64,000 nt of DNA from Subtercola vilae (GCF_004923255.1 NZ_QYRT01000007.1:93345-157344); one strand, 5' to 3'; numbered from the stretch's first letter, positions 15,149 to 24,067 are shown. Notes: a model not told the origin generated them from the letters alone. Made by a program: numbers and translations.

Positions 15149-16819
15149 TCACTCCCGCGTCAGAATCTTGCCCGGGTTCAGGTTCTTGCCGGGGTCGACC
15201 GTGGTGAACATTCCCTGCACGAGGTCGGCGCCTGCGGTCGAGATGTCGTCTTCGATCCAGCGAGCGTGCTCAACACCCACGCTGTGGTGGTGCGAGAGGG
15301 TTCCGCCGTTGTCGATGAAGGCCTGCTGGATGGCCGACTTCACTACGTCGTACTGCGCGATCGGGTCGACGCCGTCGTGCGTGAACGCGAAGGTGAAGTA
15401 GAGGCAGGCTCCCGAGTGCATCGAGTGCGAGAGGTGGCACATGATCCACCCCTTCATGCCGATTTCGGCATACGCCTTGTTGGCGGCGGCGAACACGTTG
15501 TCGTAGAGCGGCTTGAGCTTCGCCCACGGCGCTGCGGTCTCTGACACGTCGGCCGCGGCACCGCGATCGAGCAGGAAGTCGCGGAGGTACGGGGTGTCGA
15601 ACTTCTTCTGGTCGTAGAGCGCGCCGGGGCCCTTGCCGAGCGTGATGGCGCCGTGCTTCTTCAGCACGTCGCCCACGACCGACTTCTGGTGCGACACGTT
15701 CGACGCGGTGCCCTCGTACCCGATGAACGACAGGCACACCTCGTCGAGGTTCCAGCCGCGCTTCTGCAGAAAGGCGAAGAGCGCCTTCTGCACTTGGCCG
15801 CTGATGCCGTGGCTCGCCTTCGAGGTCGAGAACGAGAAAGCGGTCTCGCGGGCATCCGATACCCGGGTGATCGAGGGAGCAGCATCGCTCGTGGCGATGT
15901 CGTGCATGGCAGCGAGCGCCGAATCCCAGTTCTTGAAGAGATAGCCGAGCACTTCGCGCTTGGCGGGCAGCCGGTGCACCTGAACGGTCGCTTCGGTGAT
16001 GATGCCCAGGCGACCTTCGCTGCCGAGAATCGCCTCACGCACGCTGGGGCCGGTGGCCGAAGCGGGGATGGGGCGAACGACCAGCAGCTTGCCCGGCTGA
16101 ACTACGCGGAGGCCCTTGGTCATGTCGGCGATGTCGCCGTACTTGTCGCTCTGCATACCCGACGAGCGGGTGGCGATCCAGCCGCCGAGGGTGGAGTGCG
16201 TGAAGCTGTCGGGGAAGTGACCGAGTGTCCAGCCGCGCGCGTTCAGCTGCTCTTCCATGTCGGGCCCGAGCACGCCGGCCTGAATGGTGGCGAGGTTCGA
16301 GTACTCGTCGATGTCGAGCACGCGTGACATGCGGCCCATGTCGAGCGAGATGATCGTGCGGGTCTCGGTGGGAACGGGCTCGAGGCTGCCCACGATGTTA
16401 CTGCCGCCGCCGAACGGAATGATGACCGCGTCTTCGGCCACGGCGAGCGCCATGATGCGCTGCACTGCGCTCTCGTCGGCCGGGTAGACCACCACGTCGG
16501 GAACGCGGGGCAGAACGTTGTCGCGCAGCCGGATGAGGTCGCGGATGCTCTTGCCGTACGTGTGCACGACGCGCTCGAGGCCGTCCGTGGTGGCGTACTC
16601 GGGCCCCACGATGGTGGTCAGTGCCGCGAAGAACTCGTCAGACGCGACGCTTTCGGGCACATTCACTTCGGCGAAGTCGATGGGCGGCACCGGCTCCTTC
16701 CACACGTCGATACCCACGGCGTTGACGACGAAGGGCGCGAAACCGGGCTTGTCTTCGTGGTGGAAACCCACACCTTCAACGCCCCAGCCCCACCATTTCA
16801 TGTGCTTGACGTCGGTCAT
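15149..16819 (-). CDS. Alkyldihydroxyacetonephosphate synthase-like FAD enzyme
   Basis: 556 residues; ATG at 16819 preceded by AAGGAG. The N-terminal KWWGWG motif (8-13) recalls the KWNGWG of eukaryotic AGPS. The PCMH-type FAD domain has IPFGGGSNIVG (134-144), GHFPDSFTHSTLGGW (200-214), ATRSSGM and GSEGRLGIITEATV. The C-terminal domain has the active-site triple histidine HHHSVG (510-515). AGPS replaces the acyl chain of 1-acyl-DHAP by a fatty alcohol, creating the ether bond. Actinobacterial relatives exist whose substrates are not all known, so the ether-forming role rests on motif retention and on the adjacent acyl-CoA reductase, acyltransferases and SDR. ATGA overlap with PlsC upstream. 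Confidence 0.85.
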   Translation of the reverse strand: MTDVKHMKWWGWGVEGVGFHHEDKPGFAPFVVNAVGIDVWKEPVPPIDFAEVNVPESVASDEFFAALTTIVGPEYATTDGLERVVHTYGKSIRDLIRLRDNVLPRVPDVVVYPADESAVQRIMALAVAEDAVIIPFGGGSNIVGSLEPVPTETRTIISLDMGRMSRVLDIDEYSNLATIQAGVLGPDMEEQLNARGWTLGHFPDSFTHSTLGGWIATRSSGMQSDKYGDIADMTKGLRVVQPGKLLVVRPIPASATGPSVREAILGSEGRLGIITEATVQVHRLPAKREVLGYLFKNWDSALAAMHDIATSDAAPSITRVSDARETAFSFSTSKASHGISGQVQKALFAFLQKRGWNLDEVCLSFIGYEGTASNVSHQKSVVGDVLKKHGAITLGKGPGALYDQKKFDTPYLRDFLLDRGAAADVSETAAPWAKLKPLYDNVFAAANKAYAEIGMKGWIMCHLSHSMHSGACLYFTFAFTHDGVDPIAQYDVVKSAIQQAFIDNGGTLSHHHSVGVEHARWIEDDISTAGADLVQGMFTTVDPGKNLNPGKILTRE

Positions 16820-17571
16820 GCGGCTCCTTCGCGGTGTTCGTCGGCCTCGCCGAGTGTGGGGTGATCGTGCACGTTCGTACCGGTTCGTTCGGCTCGAGCA
16901 GCGTCGGCGATGGCCTTCTGCTCGGCGTGCATCGAACGGATGACCGTTTCGATGCGATCGTTGAAGCTGTCGACGCTCTCGCCCTCGGCGGCCCGCAAGG
17001 GGCGGCCGAATTCGACGTAGACATCGGGGCGGCCGGGTACCGGCCAGTTGCGCCCGCGCGGCATCGCCTCGGTGGCACCCACCAGGGCGATCGGGATGCA
17101 CGGAATGCCCGCCTTGATGCAGAGCGCCGCCGCACCCGCCTTGAAGGGCGCGATGGTGCCGTCTTTCGACCGGGTTCCCTCGGGGAACACCAGCAGCGGA
17201 ACACCGCGCTTCAGCAGCTTGCCGGTGAAGCCGTTCGAGCGCGAGTTGGCGCTGCGGTCGACCGGGAAGGCGTTGAAGAAGAGGGCGGTGAGGCCCTTTC
17301 GCCACCACACGTCGAAGAAGTAGTCGGCCGCTGCGGCAGCCGCGAGATACCGCGACAACCGGCTGGGCATGGCCCCGAGAATGAGAGGGGCGTCGAGGTG
17401 GCTCGAATGGTTCGCCACCACGATGTAGGCCCCGTGCACCTCGTTGACCAGCTTGCGATTACTGATGTGCACACGCACCATCGACCAGATGACGGGCTTC
17501 AGCAGCAGGCGCTGAGCCACGAAACGGGCTCCTGCTTGGGCCCGTGAGGTATAGCGATTGCCGAACTCCAC
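16816..17571 (-). CDS. PlsC-type acyltransferase (1-acyl-G3P or DHAP acyltransferase), copy 1
   Basis: 251 residues of the lysophosphatidic-acid acyltransferase family. Block I is NHSSHLD (54-60, HX4D catalytic motif) and block III is FPEGTRS (129-135); both are intact. An N-terminal amphipathic or membrane-associated helix is likely. It would acylate either DHAP (step before AGPS) or the sn-2 position of an alkyl/acyl-glycerol phosphate. It overlaps the AGPS-like gene by 4 bp, so the two products are made together. Confidence 0.9.
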   Translation of the reverse strand: MEFGNRYTSRAQAGARFVAQRLLLKPVIWSMVRVHISNRKLVNEVHGAYIVVANHSSHLDAPLILGAMPSRLSRYLAAAAAADYFFDVWWRKGLTALFFNAFPVDRSANSRSNGFTGKLLKRGVPLLVFPEGTRSKDGTIAPFKAGAAALCIKAGIPCIPIALVGATEAMPRGRNWPVPGRPDVYVEFGRPLRAAEGESVDSFNDRIETVIRSMHAEQKAIADAARAERTGTNVHDHPTLGEADEHREGAA

Positions 17572-17619
17572 CTGCCCAGCGTACTCAAACTCCCGGCGGA
17601 ACCGAAACGCAGACCGTAG

Positions 17620-17630
17620 CGATACTATCG
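17620..17630. promoter_or_regulatory. Candidate TetR operator upstream of PlsC-AGPS-TetR
   Basis: CGATACTATCG is a 5+1+5 palindrome with partial outer extension (TAG...CTA), 49-59 bp before the PlsC start. A half-like CGATACG recurs at 18428-18434 in the divergent promoter region of the same locus. Binding by the local TetR protein is inference. Confidence 0.3.
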
Positions 17631-17648
17631 ACTAGCGAAAAGTCGGCA

Positions 17649-18419
17649 CTAGTGGGAGCGACTCGACGAGATGCGCCCCGAGATGGCACGGATCGTGGTG
17701 CGCGGCAGATGACGTGCGAAGAACATCAGAAATTTGAACCGCGCAGACGGAATGGAGATGACCTTGCCCTTTTCCGCATCCCTGAGAGCGTCATCGACCA
17801 GCCTGTCGACGTCGATCCACAGAAACCCCGGGATCGACGACTCTCGTATGCCCGCACGGGAATGGAACTCGGTGTGCACCCAGCCGGGGCAGAGCGCCGT
17901 GACCTGCACCCCGCTGCCCCGAAGCTCCACCGCCAGGCCCTCGGTGTACGAGGTCACCCAGGCCTTGATCGCCGAGTAGCTGCCCATGGTGATGTATCCC
18001 GAAGTACTCGACACGTTGATGATGGTGCCCGCGCCCCTGGTACGCATGGTGCGGCCCGCCGAAGCGCCCAGCATGAGCACCGTGCGGCACATCACGTCGA
18101 ACGCCCGTTCGTGCGGAGTGGTGTCGATCGCCAGCAGAGCCGTGTGCACGCCGAAGCCGGCGTTGTTCACCAGAATCTCGATGGGGTTGGTCTCGCGCTC
18201 GAGCAGCGCGGCAACGCGCACCACGTCGTCGCGGTTCGACAGGTCGGCAGAGACCGTCTCGACGGCGATGCCGAACTCGGTGGCGAGCGACGACGCCGTC
18301 TCGTCGAGCCGAGCCTGGTCGCGGGCCACGAGCACGAGACTGTCACCCCGTTTCGCCAGTGCGCGCGCGAACGCCGCCCCGATGCCTGAAGTGCCGCCTG
18401 TGACCATTGCCGTAACCAT
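17649..18419 (-). CDS. Short-chain dehydrogenase (candidate alkyl/acyl-DHAP reductase)
   Basis: 256 residues of the classical SDR family: TGGTSGIG nucleotide loop (8-15), NNAG (85-88), catalytic Ser in NVSSTSG (about 135-141) and YSAIK (148-152). All catalytic residues are present. In ether-lipid synthesis an SDR (PexRAP/DHRS7B in animals) reduces alkyl-DHAP to alkyl-glycerol-3-phosphate. That role is inferred from its place beside the AGPS-like gene, because SDR sequence alone does not give a substrate. The start at 18419 puts the Rossmann loop at the normal distance; GTG at 18464 is an alternative. Confidence 0.85.
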   Translation of the reverse strand: MVTAMVTGGTSGIGAAFARALAKRGDSLVLVARDQARLDETASSLATEFGIAVETVSADLSNRDDVVRVAALLERETNPIEILVNNAGFGVHTALLAIDTTPHERAFDVMCRTVLMLGASAGRTMRTRGAGTIINVSSTSGYITMGSYSAIKAWVTSYTEGLAVELRGSGVQVTALCPGWVHTEFHSRAGIRESSIPGFLWIDVDRLVDDALRDAEKGKVISIPSARFKFLMFFARHLPRTTIRAISGRISSSRSH

Positions 18420-18503
18420 GGCAATCACGATACGACACGGCGACGAACAACCGTGTAAGTTCACGCCGAACTACCGCCGCCCCGATCGGCCCTGGAGGGC
18501 TGC
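18420..18503. promoter_or_regulatory. Divergent promoter region of the lipid locus
   Basis: 84 bp separate the starts of the minus-arm SDR and the plus-arm ferritin-like gene, so both promoters must lie here or overlap the coding ends. GGAGGG (18494-18499) is the ribosome site for the plus-strand gene. No convincing -35/-10 pair could be picked. Confidence 0.45.
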
Positions 18504-19391
18504 ATGACTGATTCGACCCACCCCGTGACCCCACGCATCTCGGCGCCGACCGGCGGAGGAGACTTCGACATTCGCGAATACACCCGAACGGCGGCCGGAA
18601 GCCACGAGGCGACCCTGCCGCTCGGGGCCTTCGCCGAGCATCCGTTGAAACCCGCGACCCTGCGTGCACTGGCGTATCTGCGCGATCTCGAGCAGTTCAC
18701 CATGCACCACATGCGCGACGTGCTCGTCACCCCCTCGCACAAAGATGCGCGCCTCACCGCGTTTCTTGCAACGTGGGCGTTCGAGAAGTACTGGATCGCC
18801 GACGCCTACGACCGCATTCTGAAAGCGCACGAGAACTTCGTTCCGGCGAAGAACCGGGCGCGCCTGGCCGTGGTGCGATTCGTGCGGGAGTTCGCTGACC
18901 GAATCTCGCCCATCATCACCGCCATTCGGGCGAATCTCATCGGCGAAGACGTCATCGCGGGTACCGTGACGCGCTCGTACATCGACGAGCTGGTGAACCG
19001 GGCGGCCTACAGCCAGATCATCAAGAAAGACCCGAACGTCGCCCTCACCGAGATTCTCGGCCGGTTTCAGGTGCTGCGCGAGCGTCATTTACGCTTTTTC
19101 GAAGGCGAAACGCTCCGCAGACTGGAAGAATCGGTGTCGGCTCGAAAGCTCACACGGTCGTCGCTTCGAAAATCGTGGGCGCCGACGGGTACCAGCGAAC
19201 AACCAACCCAGGAGACGCGATTCATGATGACCTACCTGTTCGGCGATGCCTCCGGGCGCGCTGACGCCCTGGGCGTCGACCGCGTCGTCGACACGTTGCC
19301 CGGCCTCGCCGGCCTCGATCTGATGAAGCGCCAGGCGCGGCGCCTCGGTGTTCGGCTGGTCACGGCCGACCACACGAAGGCCACCGCGTGA
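18504..19391 (+). CDS. Ferritin-like diiron-family protein with lost metal ligands
   Basis: 295 residues, a paralogue of the protein at 24218: both share MRDxLVTPSH[KR]D after the first ligand helix. The intact paralogue has ligands E45, E77, H80, E141, E171, H174. By eye the equivalents here are E63, K95, I98, E162, R192 and H195, so three of six are replaced, and a normal diiron centre seems impossible. It is also about 30 residues longer, with an insertion (205-237) rich in Arg/Ser. It overlaps the acyl-CoA reductase gene by 4 bp (GTGA), so it is made together with it. A structural subunit or substrate-binding partner is possible; function unknown. Confidence 0.75.
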   Translation: MTDSTHPVTPRISAPTGGGDFDIREYTRTAAGSHEATLPLGAFAEHPLKPATLRALAYLRDLEQFTMHHMRDVLVTPSHKDARLTAFLATWAFEKYWIADAYDRILKAHENFVPAKNRARLAVVRFVREFADRISPIITAIRANLIGEDVIAGTVTRSYIDELVNRAAYSQIIKKDPNVALTEILGRFQVLRERHLRFFEGETLRRLEESVSARKLTRSSLRKSWAPTGTSEQPTQETRFMMTYLFGDASGRADALGVDRVVDTLPGLAGLDLMKRQARRLGVRLVTADHTKATA

Positions 19392-21784
19392 GCGAGCTCG
19401 TGGGCTCGCCGCTCGGCGACTTCTCACCCCTCGAAGGGCAGCACATCATGCTCACCGGGGCGACCGGCTTTGTGGGCCAGGCCATTCTCGAGAAGCTGCT
19501 TGCCGACTACCCCAGCACGCGCATGACGCTGCTGATCAGGCCGAAGGGGTCGCTCACCGGCCAGGCGCGCCTGAAGAGCCTGCTGCGTAAACCCGTCTTC
19601 TCGAAGTGGCGCGAGCGCGTGGGGCAAGACGAGGTCGACCGCTCGATGACCGAGCGCATCTCCGTCGTCGAATCGAGCATGGGGTCGGTGGCATCGCTGC
19701 CCGACGACCTCGACGTGCTCATCCACAGCGCGTCGACCGTGTCGTTCGACCCGCCCATCGATGAAGCCTTCAAGACCAACGTGGGCGGAGCCGTCGGGCT
19801 CTACGAAGCCCTGCTCCGCACCGGTAGTGACCCGCACGTGGTGCACGTGTCGACGGCGTACGTCGGCGGCATCAACAAAGGCACCGCCGTCGAGGCCAGT
19901 CTCAACCACACCATCGACTGGCGCACCGAGATGGAGGCGGCCGTGGCCGCCCGCGCCCAGGTCGAGGCATCCTCCCGCCGGCCCGAGGTGCTCCGCAAAC
20001 TGATCGCCCAGGCGCGCCTCGACAACGGCAAGGTGGGCCCGCACGCTGTGGCCGTCGCCGCCGAGGTTGGCCGGAGCGAGTGGGTGACGAAGCGTCTCGT
20101 CGACTACGGGCGAATCCGTGCGCAGAGTGTCGGCTGGGCCGACGTGTACTCGTTCACGAAGTCGATGAGCGAGCGCGTCGCCGAGCAGCTGTGGGCCGGC
20201 AACGGGCACCGGTTGTCTGTGGTTCGACCAGCCATCATCGAGAGCGCCCTGCGGCATCCGTTTCCCGGCTGGATCGACGGCTTCAAGGTCGCCGACCCGC
20301 TGATCATCGCCTACGGCCGTGGCCTGGTGCCCGAGTTTCCGGGCCTGCCCGACAGCATCCTCGACATCATCCCTGTCGACATCGTGGTGAACGCCACGCT
20401 CGGCGTCTCAGCGAACCCGCCGGCCGTCGGCGACCCGCAGTACTACCACCTCAGCTCGGGTGGCCGCAATCCGCTGACCTTTCGCGACATCTACGAGAAC
20501 GTGCTCAAGTACTTTCGGGCCAACCCGATTCCGGATGACCAGGGCGGCCACATCCGTGCGCCCTACTGGGCCTTCCCTGGCCCCCGCGCCATCAATCGCA
20601 CGTTGCGCACCGGCGAGCGCACGAACAAGCTGCTGCAGCGCACGCTGCTGCGCCTGCCCTCGACCGCGACCACCCGCAACCTGCAGCGGGCCGCCTCTGC
20701 CCGGCAGAGTGACCTCGATCTGCTGCGCGCCTACAGCGACCTGTACCAGAACTACACGCAGGCCGAGATCATCTACGACGACAGCAAGACGGCGGCGCTG
20801 AACAACACGCTGCCGGCCGGTGAGCGCGAACGATTCGGCTTCGACGCCACCGAGATCGACTGGGACCACTATCTGCAGGAGGTGCACTTCCCGGCCGTCA
20901 CGACCCTGATGCGCACCTTCAGCTCGCGCCCCCGGGCCAAGGCCCGCGGCGAGAAGCCGCTGCCGCACAACGAGAATGCCGCAGCCATCTTCGACCTCGA
21001 GGGCACCGTGCTCGCGTCGAACGTCATCGAGCAGTACCTCTGGGTGCGGCTCGCGAGCCTCGACAAGTCGAAATGGCCGGGCGAGATCGCGAACCTGGTG
21101 AGTTCGCTCCCCCGTTACCTGGCGGCCGACCGCCGCGACCGTGGCGAGTTCATCCGCACCTTCGTGCGCCGCTACGAGGGCGTCGATGAGGCGGCCCTTC
21201 GGGAGCTCATCCACGACACCGTGGGCGACGTTCTGCTGCAGCGCATGCGGCCCGAGGCCATCCGCCAGATTCGCAAGCACAAAGAGGCCGGCCACCGCAC
21301 GATTCTGGTCACCGGCGCGATCGACGTGCTCGCCGAACCGTTCAGCTCGCTTTTCGACGAGGTCGTCGCCAGCACGATGCACTCGCAGAACGGCATCTGG
21401 ACCGGCTATCTCTCGAAGCCCCCGCTCGTCGACGAGGCCCGCGCAGCCTGGTTGCGCCTCTACGCCGAACGCGAAGGCATCGACCTCTCGAAGTCGTACG
21501 CGTACGGCGACAGCCATGCCGACCGCGCCTGGCTCGAACTCGTGGGTAACCCTCAGGCCGTCAACCCCGACGCGGCGCTGTTCTCGCACGCGAGCACCAA
21601 ACACTGGCGCATTCACCAGTGGACAGACCACAACCACAGCCGCATCGACACCGTGAGCGAACTGCTGCGGGCTCCCCGGCTGCCCGCACGGCTGTCTGCA
21701 CCGCCAGTACCCGCACAGCCCGCACAGCCCTCAGCACAGAACCCGAGCACGGCAGTGCCCAGCGCGAAAGAGACCAATTCATGA
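19388..21784 (+). CDS. Fatty acyl-CoA reductase fused to a HAD-IB phosphatase-like domain
   Basis: 798 residues. Residues 1-~510 are a FAR/'male-sterility' reductase: TGATGFVG (23-30), LIHSASTVSF (111-120), HVSTAYVGG, catalytic YSFTK (254-258) and a C-terminal FAR-type region ending DWDHYLQEVHFP (491-502). From ~530 a HAD domain follows: FDLEGT (535-540), VTGA (641-644), YGDSHADRAW (706-715). Motif I normally reads DxDGT; here the second Asp is Glu, so phosphatase activity may be changed. FAR enzymes reduce acyl-CoA to fatty alcohol, the direct co-substrate of AGPS. Residues 760-798 are a Pro/Ala/Gln linker-like tail. The GTG start overlaps the previous stop; ATGA overlaps the next gene. Confidence 0.87.
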   Translation: MSELVGSPLGDFSPLEGQHIMLTGATGFVGQAILEKLLADYPSTRMTLLIRPKGSLTGQARLKSLLRKPVFSKWRERVGQDEVDRSMTERISVVESSMGSVASLPDDLDVLIHSASTVSFDPPIDEAFKTNVGGAVGLYEALLRTGSDPHVVHVSTAYVGGINKGTAVEASLNHTIDWRTEMEAAVAARAQVEASSRRPEVLRKLIAQARLDNGKVGPHAVAVAAEVGRSEWVTKRLVDYGRIRAQSVGWADVYSFTKSMSERVAEQLWAGNGHRLSVVRPAIIESALRHPFPGWIDGFKVADPLIIAYGRGLVPEFPGLPDSILDIIPVDIVVNATLGVSANPPAVGDPQYYHLSSGGRNPLTFRDIYENVLKYFRANPIPDDQGGHIRAPYWAFPGPRAINRTLRTGERTNKLLQRTLLRLPSTATTRNLQRAASARQSDLDLLRAYSDLYQNYTQAEIIYDDSKTAALNNTLPAGERERFGFDATEIDWDHYLQEVHFPAVTTLMRTFSSRPRAKARGEKPLPHNENAAAIFDLEGTVLASNVIEQYLWVRLASLDKSKWPGEIANLVSSLPRYLAADRRDRGEFIRTFVRRYEGVDEAALRELIHDTVGDVLLQRMRPEAIRQIRKHKEAGHRTILVTGAIDVLAEPFSSLFDEVVASTMHSQNGIWTGYLSKPPLVDEARAAWLRLYAEREGIDLSKSYAYGDSHADRAWLELVGNPQAVNPDAALFSHASTKHWRIHQWTDHNHSRIDTVSELLRAPRLPARLSAPPVPAQPAQPSAQNPSTAVPSAKETNS

Positions 21785-23319
21785 GCAGACCCGGCTTCGT
21801 TCTGAGTGTCGACGCCCAGACACCTCCTCTCGTTGTATTCCAGGGCGAGAAAGTACTGCTCGAGCGCATGCCAACGGGCACGAATGTGCTGTACCCGCCT
21901 GAGCCTCTGGCGGGCATCCGGTCGCTCGACGCCGAAATCGAGAAGGCGCTGAACTCGCCGGTCGACAGCGAACCACTCGCCGCCCTGCTGAAACGCGGCT
22001 CGCGGGTCACCGTGGTGTTCGAAGACCTCTCGCAGCCGGTCACGAGCCGTACGGCCCCGGATGTTCGGCAGCGCGTCATCGAACACGTACTCGAGCGGGC
22101 CGCCGCCGCCGGGGTCGACGACCTCGAACTGATCGCCGCCACCGGCCTTCGCCGCCGCCTCACCGCGAACGACCTGCAACGCCTCGTGGGCGAGCGCGTG
22201 TTCGCCTCGTTCTACCCCGATCACCTGCAGAGCCATGACGCCGAAGACGCCGCAAACCTCGTGGAGGTGGGCCGCATGCCCGACGGCACCCCCCTCGAGG
22301 TGAACGGCCGTGTCGTCTCGAGCGATCTGGTCATCTCGGTGCGCCTCGCCACCGCCGTGGGCAACGAGGGCGCCGCCTCGGTGGCCACGAAGCTGGCCGG
22401 CGCCCGCACCTCGCGCGCCCTGGTTTCGGCCCAGGCCACTGCCCCCGGTCTCGACCCGTTCGAGAACCTCGTCAACGCTGTGGGCGGCACCGCCCAGGTC
22501 TTCACCATCGATGTGACGCTGACGCCCGAGCCGACCGGCCCGGTCACCGCATTTCTCAGCAAGCGCGAACGCGAGTGGACCCTCGCCGAGCGTGCGCTCT
22601 CAGCCGGGCTGCAGGCCGCTACGCGCGTACTGCCGTCGCGCGCCAGGCTCGGGCTCGCCCAGGTGGCGGGCGTGGGCTTCGGTGTGACCAGCGTGGTGGC
22701 GGGCAAGCCCAGTTCTGTGCATCCGATCACCCAGTCATTTCTCGCGCAGCAGCAGCTGGGCCAGGTCGACCAGGCGGCCGACGTGGCCATCTTCGGTATT
22801 CCGAACCCCGGCCAGGTGGGCACCGCACTGAACCCGGTGACCGCAGCGACCCTCGCCCTCGGGCAGGTCTTTCACGGCCCCACCGCCGACCCCGTGGTGC
22901 GCCGCGGCGGAACAGCGATCATCTACCACCCGCTGACGCCGTGGTTCCACCCGCTCTACCACCCCGCCTACAGCGACTTCTTCGCCGAAGTGCTGAGCCA
23001 GAGCACCGACCCGGGCGTCATCGCGGCCGAGTACGAAGAGAAGTTCGCCGAAGACACGTGGTATCGGCACCTCTACCAGACAAGCTACGCGCACCACGCG
23101 CTGCACCCGTTTCACGCCTGGTACTCGGCGGCGCCCGCCATCGAGCACCTGGGCGACGTCATCTTCGTGGGCGGCGACCACGCCTCCACCCGTCGTATGG
23201 GGTTCAAAGCCGCTTCGACGCTGGCCGATGCGCTCGAGATGGCCTCAGACTCGGTGGGCCTCGACCCGTCGATCACGTACGTGCACGGCGCTCCCGTGAG
23301 CCTCTCCGAGGTCAGCTGA
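21781..23319 (+). CDS. LarA/DUF2088-like protein lacking one catalytic histidine
   Basis: 512 residues resembling the nickel-pincer lactate racemase LarA fold. The N-terminal domain has EDLSQPVTSRT (81-91, the DxTRP-like segment), then ATGLRRRLT (120-128), where LarA has ATGxHR: the catalytic His is Arg124. The later SHDAED (151-156) keeps the second His-Asp pair, followed by NLVEVGRMPDGTPLEVN. So it is a LarA relative but probably not a lactate racemase. It is coupled by 4-bp overlap to the reductase and by one base to the next acyltransferase, which ties it to lipid synthesis by operon logic only. No known ether-lipid pathway contains a LarA-like protein. Confidence 0.75.
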   Translation: MSRPGFVLSVDAQTPPLVVFQGEKVLLERMPTGTNVLYPPEPLAGIRSLDAEIEKALNSPVDSEPLAALLKRGSRVTVVFEDLSQPVTSRTAPDVRQRVIEHVLERAAAAGVDDLELIAATGLRRRLTANDLQRLVGERVFASFYPDHLQSHDAEDAANLVEVGRMPDGTPLEVNGRVVSSDLVISVRLATAVGNEGAASVATKLAGARTSRALVSAQATAPGLDPFENLVNAVGGTAQVFTIDVTLTPEPTGPVTAFLSKREREWTLAERALSAGLQAATRVLPSRARLGLAQVAGVGFGVTSVVAGKPSSVHPITQSFLAQQQLGQVDQAADVAIFGIPNPGQVGTALNPVTAATLALGQVFHGPTADPVVRRGGTAIIYHPLTPWFHPLYHPAYSDFFAEVLSQSTDPGVIAAEYEEKFAEDTWYRHLYQTSYAHHALHPFHAWYSAAPAIEHLGDVIFVGGDHASTRRMGFKAASTLADALEMASDSVGLDPSITYVHGAPVSLSEVS

Positions 23320-24053
23320 TGGTGAGCGCACTCAGCCTGCGCCTCGGGGTGAAGCCGGTCATCCGGGGGCTCGAGTACATCGCCGAGCTGCCGGGGCCGT
23401 TCATCTTCGTGGCGAACCATCCGAGCGAGCTGGATGCCCCGCTCATCCAGCAGGCACTGGCGGGCGCGCCCCGGGCCGGTGTCGGCCGCGAACGCCACAG
23501 CGCGATCCGCACCGTCGTGGTGGGCGTTCAGCCCGCGATCGGGGCGGCCGGGGTGGCCGAGAAGCTGCTGCGGCTGCGCTCGGGTGCGCGCCTCACCGAG
23601 CTGCTCGGGCGCGGTGTCAGCGTGGTGCTGTTCGCCGAGAAGACCCGCTCAGACGACGGCTCGCTGACGCAGTTCGATCGGGGGGCCGCACAGCTGGGCA
23701 TCCAGACCGGGGTCACGCTCGTGCCGGTGACGCTCGGGGGCACCTTTCGCGCGCTGCCACCGTGGCGACGCACGCCCGAGGCGGGCCGCCCCGTGGTGAC
23801 GGTGACGTTCGGGCGACCAATCCAGATCGATGCCGGCGACGAATCAACTTCTGTCACAGCGAAGATCGTCAAGGCCATTACCCTCGGCCTCGCCGAAGAG
23901 AGCAGTGGCTGGTACGGCGCACTTCGTTCAGAAGCGGAGAATTCCCTGCCGACAGACGAACAGAACTCCCCCGCGGCGGCGCACTGGCGACGCATCTGGG
24001 GGGCCACAGCACCCCGGCCCGAGACCCGGCGGCGGGTCTGGGTCGACAAGTAG
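23319..24053 (+). CDS. PlsC-type acyltransferase, copy 2, with degenerate block III
   Basis: 244 residues. Block I is conserved (NHPSELD, 33-39). Block III, normally FPEGTRS, reads FAEKTRS (105-111), losing Pro and Gly but keeping Glu and Arg. The rest (LVPVTLGGTFRALPPWRR) fits the family. It may accept an unusual donor or acceptor such as DHAP or an alkyl-glycerol phosphate (inference). The ATG at 23319 overlaps the previous stop by one base (TGATG); GTG at 23322 is a near alternative. It ends the coupled plus-arm operon. Confidence 0.8.
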   Translation: MVSALSLRLGVKPVIRGLEYIAELPGPFIFVANHPSELDAPLIQQALAGAPRAGVGRERHSAIRTVVVGVQPAIGAAGVAEKLLRLRSGARLTELLGRGVSVVLFAEKTRSDDGSLTQFDRGAAQLGIQTGVTLVPVTLGGTFRALPPWRRTPEAGRPVVTVTFGRPIQIDAGDESTSVTAKIVKAITLGLAEESSGWYGALRSEAENSLPTDEQNSPAAAHWRRIWGATAPRPETRRRVWVDK

Positions 24054-24067
24054 TCGCTCGTCGAAGT

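Noticed and set aside
16820..17308. N-terminal extension of the AGPS-like gene
   Set aside because: It lies antiparallel in meaning to PlsC coding in another frame; ATG 16819 with AAGGAG and the KWWGWG start fits the family.
20408..21637. 400-codon minus-strand frame opposite the acyl-CoA reductase
   Set aside because: Arg/Val/Gly-rich shadow without domains; the sense strand is clearly coding.
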